9,941 nucleotides of DNA, from the NCBI GenBank assembly GCA_946482295.1, contig CAMLRB010000133.1, positions 1-9,941 on the forward strand, written 5' to 3'. This DNA is from an uncultured Bacteriovorax sp. Lineage in GTDB: Bacteria; Bdellovibrionota; Bacteriovoracia; Bacteriovoracales; Bacteriovoracaceae. The position numbers and the translations under genes are program-made. Shown piece by piece: positions 6,334-9,941 of the stretch (the stretch's first letter is position 1; each line of letters begins with the position of its first letter). Below the pieces are notes generated by a model. The model ran no database searches. It had not been told where the DNA came from and worked only from the letters and a program-made list of their open reading frames with translations.

Positions 6334-8661
6334 TTAAACCTTCAAATTTTTAAGACCAGCAAAAGCCTTATTCTTTAACTCAGGTGCTGGTGCAGGTGCC
6401 GCAGTTTTCGCAGGTTGCGATCGATTTGGTCGTGAGCTTGGCGTTCCTGTATAGCTGCTACTATCGCGATTTACTTGAGCGCCTTGCTTGGCCGTTAAGC
6501 TGATTCGACCTCTATCATAATCGATTTCCATAACCTGAACTTTTACTTCCTGTCCTACTTTTAAGGCCGTCATCGCATCTTCAACAAATGAATCTGAAAT
6601 TTGAGAGACGTGTAGAAGTCCATTTTCTTTAATACCGATATCAACGAACGCCCCAAACTGAGTGATGTTTGTCACAAGGCCCGGATACCATTCACCAACT
6701 TTTAGATCAGTGATTTTAGAAACATCTTTTCTATATTCAAAAGATTTAAATTCAGTGCGCGGATCCTGAGAAGGTGCTTTAAGGGCCTTAACAATATCGT
6801 TAAAAGTAAATTCTCCCACTTCTTCTTTAAAGCTGTGGTCTCTTTCAAGTTTGCTGATGAGTTCTTTATTAGAAAGAAGTTCTTTTACAGTCGTAGCATT
6901 TTTCTTTGTCCACGAAGAGAGAGTTTCATATCGTTCAGGGTGAATAAAAGTTCCATCTAGAGGTTCTTCACCATTATAGATGCGAAGAAATCCAGCGGCC
7001 TGTTCAAAAACTTTTGCCGAAAATCTTGAGACTTTCAAAATTTCTTTTCTATTTTTGAATCCACCATTTGTCTCGCGGAACTTCACCACGTTTTGGGCAA
7101 GTGTTGGACCGATACCTGAAACGTATGAGAGAAGGGGAGCTGATGCCGTATTTAAATCAACACCGACAAAGTTTACACACGATTCAACAACACCTTCGAG
7201 GGATTTTTTCAAACGTGCTTGGTTGACGTCGTGCTGATATTGACCAACACCAATTGACTTCGGATCAATCTTTACAAGTTCAGCAAGAGGATCTTGAAAT
7301 CTGCGGGCAATTGAAACAGCTCCTCTAACAGTGACGTCTTTATCTGGAAATTCACTCGCTGCAATTTCACTCGCCGAATAAACCGATGCCCCTGCTTCTG
7401 AAATAAGAGTTGCATTTGTTTTTCCTGCTTTTACATGCGGAACATTGTCCATAATAAATTGCAGAGTTTCTCTTCCGTACGTACCACTACCGATGGCAAT
7501 ATGGTGAACATTAAATTGCTCTATAATTGCCTGAAGAATGGCCGCTGATTCTTTTACTTGCATGCGTGGCTCGTGGGGATAAATAACACAATCACCAAGT
7601 AATTTGCCTGTATTATCCACGATAACAACTTTACATCCCGTACGCACCCCTGGATCGACTCCGATTACTGATTTCGATCCTAAGTAAGGTTGAAGGAGAA
7701 GGTTTTTTAAATTGATACCGAATACGTTGATCGCTGTTTCATCTGAAATTCTTTTGAGTTCAGATTTTATTTCAAGATCTAATGATGGGTGAATGTAGTT
7801 GAGATAAGCTTTTTTCGCTGCTGTTTCTAGATCAGTAAAACAACCAAGGTTGCCTTTATCGAAAAAGTTTTTGCGTAGAAGTCCTATGGCCACTTCTTCA
7901 GGGAAAACAACATCAACTTTTAAAGTTTTTGAAGTCATACCTCGTCTCATCGCCAGGAAGCGGTGAGAAGCTTTTGGTTCTTTGAGTTCAGAGGCCTTTT
8001 GAGAAAATTCAAAATAGTCTTTGTACTTCATCCAATCTTTGTCTTCTTCTTCTGCCTTATCTCTTTTAGAAGATTTGATAACAGCATCACTCCAATAATC
8101 TTTACGAAGTGTTTCTTTAGTTGCTGGATCGTGAGCAAACATTTCAATAATAATATCGAAAGCTCCTGTGTAGGCGTCTTCGAATTTTGTAATTTTGTGA
8201 TCGGGATTATTGAATTTATCCCCAAATTCTGCTTTCAATTGTTCTTTAGATTTTGGAGATGAAAGAATGATATCGGCCAGCGGTTGAAGTCCAGCTTCTT
8301 TGGCGATCATTCCCTTAGATTTTTTCTTCGCTTTATAAGGAGCATAGAGATCTTCAAGCTGATTGAGAGTTGTTGCGGCCTTGATTTGTTTTTCTAATTC
8401 GGGAGTAAGAGCATCCATTTTTTTTATGGCATCAAGAACGTATTCACGGCGTTTTTCACGTTCGATATAATTGTCATAAGATTCCTGGATAGCACGAATT
8501 TGCACCTCATCCATTCCACCCGTAACTTCTTTTCTATAGCGAGCGACGAAAGGAACAGTACACTGTTCAGTAATGAGTAAGTTGAGCACGCTTAAAACGT
8601 TGCGAGCATTAATGTTTGTTTCTTGAGCGGCAAAGACCACAGCGCTTTGTTCAAGTGACAT
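6334..8661 (-). CDS. tex: Tex family RNA-binding transcriptional accessory protein (S1 domain)
   Basis: Tex is a conserved cytoplasmic nucleic-acid-binding protein implicated in transcription and in RNA handling. The 775 residues match full-length family members. The N-terminal helical region (about 1-325) includes EDLYAPYKAKKKSKG (103-117). A YqgF-type RNase H-like domain follows (about 330-455), with VIGVDPGVRTG at 332-342, SEAGASVYSASE at 421-432 and RGAVSIARRFQDPLAELVK at 446-464. Next are VGQYQHDV (472-479), a helix-hairpin-helix region (about 505-561, GIGP at 516-519) and a C-terminal S1 domain (about 653-725, with FGAFVDIG and GLLHVSQISD). The Gly-Asn-Gly-Thr usual in the YqgF part reads GSGTYGRET (391-399) here, a mild deviation. 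Residues about 728-765 form a Ser/Thr/Pro/Ala-rich linker ending in a short basic segment. The ATG has GGAG ten bases upstream (complement of 8672-8675), a rather long spacing. It is divergent from the oxidoreductase gene. Confidence 0.96.
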   Translation of the reverse strand: MSLEQSAVVFAAQETNINARNVLSVLNLLITEQCTVPFVARYRKEVTGGMDEVQIRAIQESYDNYIEREKRREYVLDAIKKMDALTPELEKQIKAATTLNQLEDLYAPYKAKKKSKGMIAKEAGLQPLADIILSSPKSKEQLKAEFGDKFNNPDHKITKFEDAYTGAFDIIIEMFAHDPATKETLRKDYWSDAVIKSSKRDKAEEEDKDWMKYKDYFEFSQKASELKEPKASHRFLAMRRGMTSKTLKVDVVFPEEVAIGLLRKNFFDKGNLGCFTDLETAAKKAYLNYIHPSLDLEIKSELKRISDETAINVFGINLKNLLLQPYLGSKSVIGVDPGVRTGCKVVIVDNTGKLLGDCVIYPHEPRMQVKESAAILQAIIEQFNVHHIAIGSGTYGRETLQFIMDNVPHVKAGKTNATLISEAGASVYSASEIAASEFPDKDVTVRGAVSIARRFQDPLAELVKIDPKSIGVGQYQHDVNQARLKKSLEGVVESCVNFVGVDLNTASAPLLSYVSGIGPTLAQNVVKFRETNGGFKNRKEILKVSRFSAKVFEQAAGFLRIYNGEEPLDGTFIHPERYETLSSWTKKNATTVKELLSNKELISKLERDHSFKEEVGEFTFNDIVKALKAPSQDPRTEFKSFEYRKDVSKITDLKVGEWYPGLVTNITQFGAFVDIGIKENGLLHVSQISDSFVEDAMTALKVGQEVKVQVMEIDYDRGRISLTAKQGAQVNRDSSSYTGTPSSRPNRSQPAKTAAPAPAPELKNKAFAGLKNLKV

Positions 8662-8695
8662 GGTAGGGGTTCTCCTTTAAAAGTAATACGTCAGT

Positions 8696-8723
8696 TTGCT
8701 GATTGTGAGTATAAAACGATAAT
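8696..8723 (+). promoter_or_regulatory. Candidate promoter for the FAD oxidoreductase gene
   Basis: TTGCTG (8696-8701) and GATAAT (8718-8723, 5 of 6 to TATAAT) are separated by 16 bases. Transcription would start near 8730, giving about 45 bases of leader to the ATG at 8775. The -35 match is weak (3 of 6). The -10 falls inside the Fur-like sequence described separately. Confidence 0.3.
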
Positions 8724-8730
8724 CATTAGA
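8712..8730. promoter_or_regulatory. Fur-box-like operator in the divergent promoter region
   Basis: The 19 bases TAAAACGATAATCATTAGA match the classical 19-bp Fur box GATAATGATAATCATTATC at 14 positions, including an unbroken run of 11 (8718-8728). The core TAATCATTA (8720-8728) is an exact inverted repeat around one base. It covers the candidate -10 of the rightward promoter and lies between the two start codons, as a repressor site would. PerR or Zur sites have related forms, and chance occurrence in AT-rich DNA is possible. Confidence 0.35.
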
Positions 8731-8744
8731 AAAGTGCTTGGCAA
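8716..8744 (-). promoter_or_regulatory. Candidate promoter for tex
   Basis: On the minus strand TTGCCA (8739-8744, 5 of 6 to TTGACA) is followed after 17 bases by TATCGT (8716-8721, 4 of 6). A better -10 hexamer, TATACT (complement of 8708-8713), lies eight bases further downstream but has no good -35. Either would serve tex, whose ATG is at 8661. The two divergent promoters would overlap almost completely. Confidence 0.3.
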
Positions 8745-8774
8745 TTGAATACTCTCTTTGAGATAACGTCTTCT

Positions 8775-9812
8775 ATGAAGATTTATGATTTGGCCGTCAT
8801 TGGCAATGGCATAGCAGCACAAACTTTTTTGTTTTCTCTTAAACATTTAGATTCAAATGCTAATAAAAGTCAGAATTTTTCTATTGCTCATGTCTTCACT
8901 GAGAAAATGGCACCGGCCTGTTCTTTGCGCTCACTTGCTAGCGTAACTCTCAATGGAGTAGAATCAGATGCCCCTGGATTAGGTGAAGATTTACGTGCGG
9001 GGTATTTTAAGTTCGAAGAATTTTATAAGAAGTATTCACCCGATGGTATTTTCCCTGTTAAACAGCCAATCATTTCAAGTAATCCCAAAGATCATGCAAA
9101 AATGCTTCGCCGATTTAAATCGCTCGAACAATTTCATCATCCTTTTTATAAAGAAAAAGTTGAGGGAGTGATTATTGATGCTTTTATTTTAGATACCGAA
9201 AAGCTCTCGTTATGGTTTGACAACGAAAATAAAGGTCTTGCCCAAGCTTATCCGTATTTTCTAAAGAATATTTTTAAGAATGAGGAAAACTACGAACTTC
9301 ATTTGGAGAATCACCAAATTATTCGTGCTAAAAAAGTTATCTTTGCCATGGGCGCTTATTCAAAGATGTTTTCTCATTTTTATGAAAAAGAAAATATTCC
9401 CATGGAAGAAGATCAAAATGTCATTCGTGGAGGAAGCTTTCTCTCTCGTACGATCGACTTAGGTTCGGACTCCTTTCTTACGATAGTGGATATGACAAAG
9501 ATCCATTATATTGCTGATAAAAAAAGACTGCTTATCGGATCAAGTATGCACTCTGAAGCGCTTCTTGTTCCCAAAATAGAAGACCTCAAAGCGCAATTTG
9601 AAAAAGTGAAAGAAAAATTGTCATTGGAGGTGGGATTGTTTTCTGAATATAAAATCGTCACTGGTCTTCGTCATAAAGGTCCTCGTCGCAAGTTTATTGC
9701 AAGAAAGCTAGGGGATACTGATCTTTATCAAATGAACGGATTTTATAAGAATGGTTATACGTTGAATTTTCTGGCCGCAGAGGAAATGCTTAAGCTCTTA
9801 AAGATTACTTAG
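8775..9812 (+). CDS. FAD-dependent oxidoreductase, DAO fold (ThiO/DadA-like)
   Basis: This is a predicted cytoplasmic flavoenzyme of the D-amino-acid oxidase/glycine oxidase fold. Numbered from the ATG (345 residues), the FAD-binding Rossmann motif is AVIGNGIAAQ at 7-16, with alanine at the third glycine position. The second FAD-contact segment is VIFAMGAYSK at 188-197, like the VxxAxGxxS of this fold. The C-terminal part has GLRHKGPRRKF (297-307) and NGFYKNGYTL (321-330), resembling the GxRPxxPD and GHYRNG segments of ThiO. The aspartate after the arginine motif is missing, so amine oxidation is uncertain and the substrate cannot be named. The ATG at 8775 places beta-strand 1 at residue 3 as usual. 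An in-frame TTG at 8745 would add ten residues. Both have weak ribosome sites. The 3' end overlaps a convergent gene by 8 bases. Confidence 0.75.
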   Translation: MKIYDLAVIGNGIAAQTFLFSLKHLDSNANKSQNFSIAHVFTEKMAPACSLRSLASVTLNGVESDAPGLGEDLRAGYFKFEEFYKKYSPDGIFPVKQPIISSNPKDHAKMLRRFKSLEQFHHPFYKEKVEGVIIDAFILDTEKLSLWFDNENKGLAQAYPYFLKNIFKNEENYELHLENHQIIRAKKVIFAMGAYSKMFSHFYEKENIPMEEDQNVIRGGSFLSRTIDLGSDSFLTIVDMTKIHYIADKKRLLIGSSMHSEALLVPKIEDLKAQFEKVKEKLSLEVGLFSEYKIVTGLRHKGPRRKFIARKLGDTDLYQMNGFYKNGYTLNFLAAEEMLKLLKIT

Positions 9813-9941
9813 TGGCCGCACATTCGCCAGGCGTATAAGAAACACCCGCACATTTAGCTTCACAAGAATTGCCGTAAGTCTTTTTATCCGATCCACAAAC
9901 AGGCATGTACATTTTAATACAAACACAGTCGCGCACTTTTT
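9805..9941 (-). CDS. Kazal-type serine protease inhibitor domain protein (C-terminal fragment, 5' end outside window)
   Basis: On the minus strand an open frame enters from the right edge and encodes 44 residues before a TAA at 9805-9807. It contains six cysteines (fragment positions 5, 7, 15, 26, 30 and 40), with PVCGSDKKTYGNSCEAKC at 13-30 and CAGVSYTPGEC at 30-40. The C-x-C-x7-C-x10-C-x3-C-x9-C spacing and the CGSD...TYGNxC core are characteristic of Kazal domains, which bind serine proteases through an exposed loop. By family alignment the P1 residue, second after the second cysteine, is K9, suggesting trypsin-like targets. Disulfides imply an exported protein, but the N-terminus and any signal peptide lie beyond the window. 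The stop codon region overlaps the convergent oxidoreductase gene by 8 bases. Confidence 0.85.
   Translation of the reverse strand, partial: KVRDCVCIKMYMPVCGSDKKTYGNSCEAKCAGVSYTPGECAATK

Noticed and set aside
7963..8262. Plus-strand open frame within tex
   Set aside because: It is antisense to the conserved Tex N-terminal region, Phe-rich with no identifiable start signal, and is a shadow frame.
1..9941. CRISPR arrays, insertion sequences, tRNA/rRNA genes, direct-repeat arrays, toxin-antitoxin or defence genes
   Set aside because: No repeated spacer pattern, transposase, inverted terminal repeats, RNA gene or defence domain was seen. Base composition looks even across the window and gives no sign of a mobile island.

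Overview
The window is moderately AT-rich bacterial DNA, densely packed with genes and with short intergenic gaps. It most resembles a Gram-negative, flagellated chemotactic bacterium: it has a FadI/FadJ-type beta-oxidation pair, a LolC/E-like envelope permease and a methyl-accepting chemotaxis protein. The MCP signalling tip (QTKLLSFNASVEAARAGE) and the general gene style suggest the Bdellovibrionota (Bdellovibrio/Bacteriovorax-like predators). That placement is inference from memory of such proteins, not something the sequence proves.

Layout. Positions 2-58 hold the last 18 codons of an upstream gene, closed by a strong intrinsic terminator (84-116). A candidate promoter (124-151) then leads into a rightward unit of three closely spaced genes. 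These are the thiolase fadI (209-1498), the hydratase/dehydrogenase fadJ (1514-3643) and a GTG-started LolC/E-type permease (3661-4824). Convergent to it, only 8 bases away, is a leftward MCP gene (4833-6254). Upstream of that, also leftward, is tex (6334-8661), a conserved RNA-binding protein of the Tex family. A 113-base divergent region (8662-8774) separates tex from a rightward FAD-dependent DAO-fold oxidoreductase (8775-9812) and contains a Fur-box-like sequence. At the right edge, on the minus strand and too short to be noticed easily, is the 3' end of a gene encoding a six-cysteine Kazal-type protease-inhibitor domain (9805-9941). Its stop overlaps the oxidoreductase stop.

How the genes work together. 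FadI and FadJ together perform the last three steps of fatty-acid beta-oxidation on trans-2-enoyl-CoA. The permease is probably co-transcribed with them, but its function is not obviously related and no ATPase partner is visible. MCP, Tex and the oxidoreductase look like independent functions that happen to be neighbours.

Most of the window is ordinary core-genome content and I see no undescribed multi-gene system. The items most worth a second look are the Kazal-domain gene, the orphan permease in the beta-oxidation operon, the sensor-less proline-tailed MCP and the Fur-like site in the tex/oxidoreductase divergent promoter.
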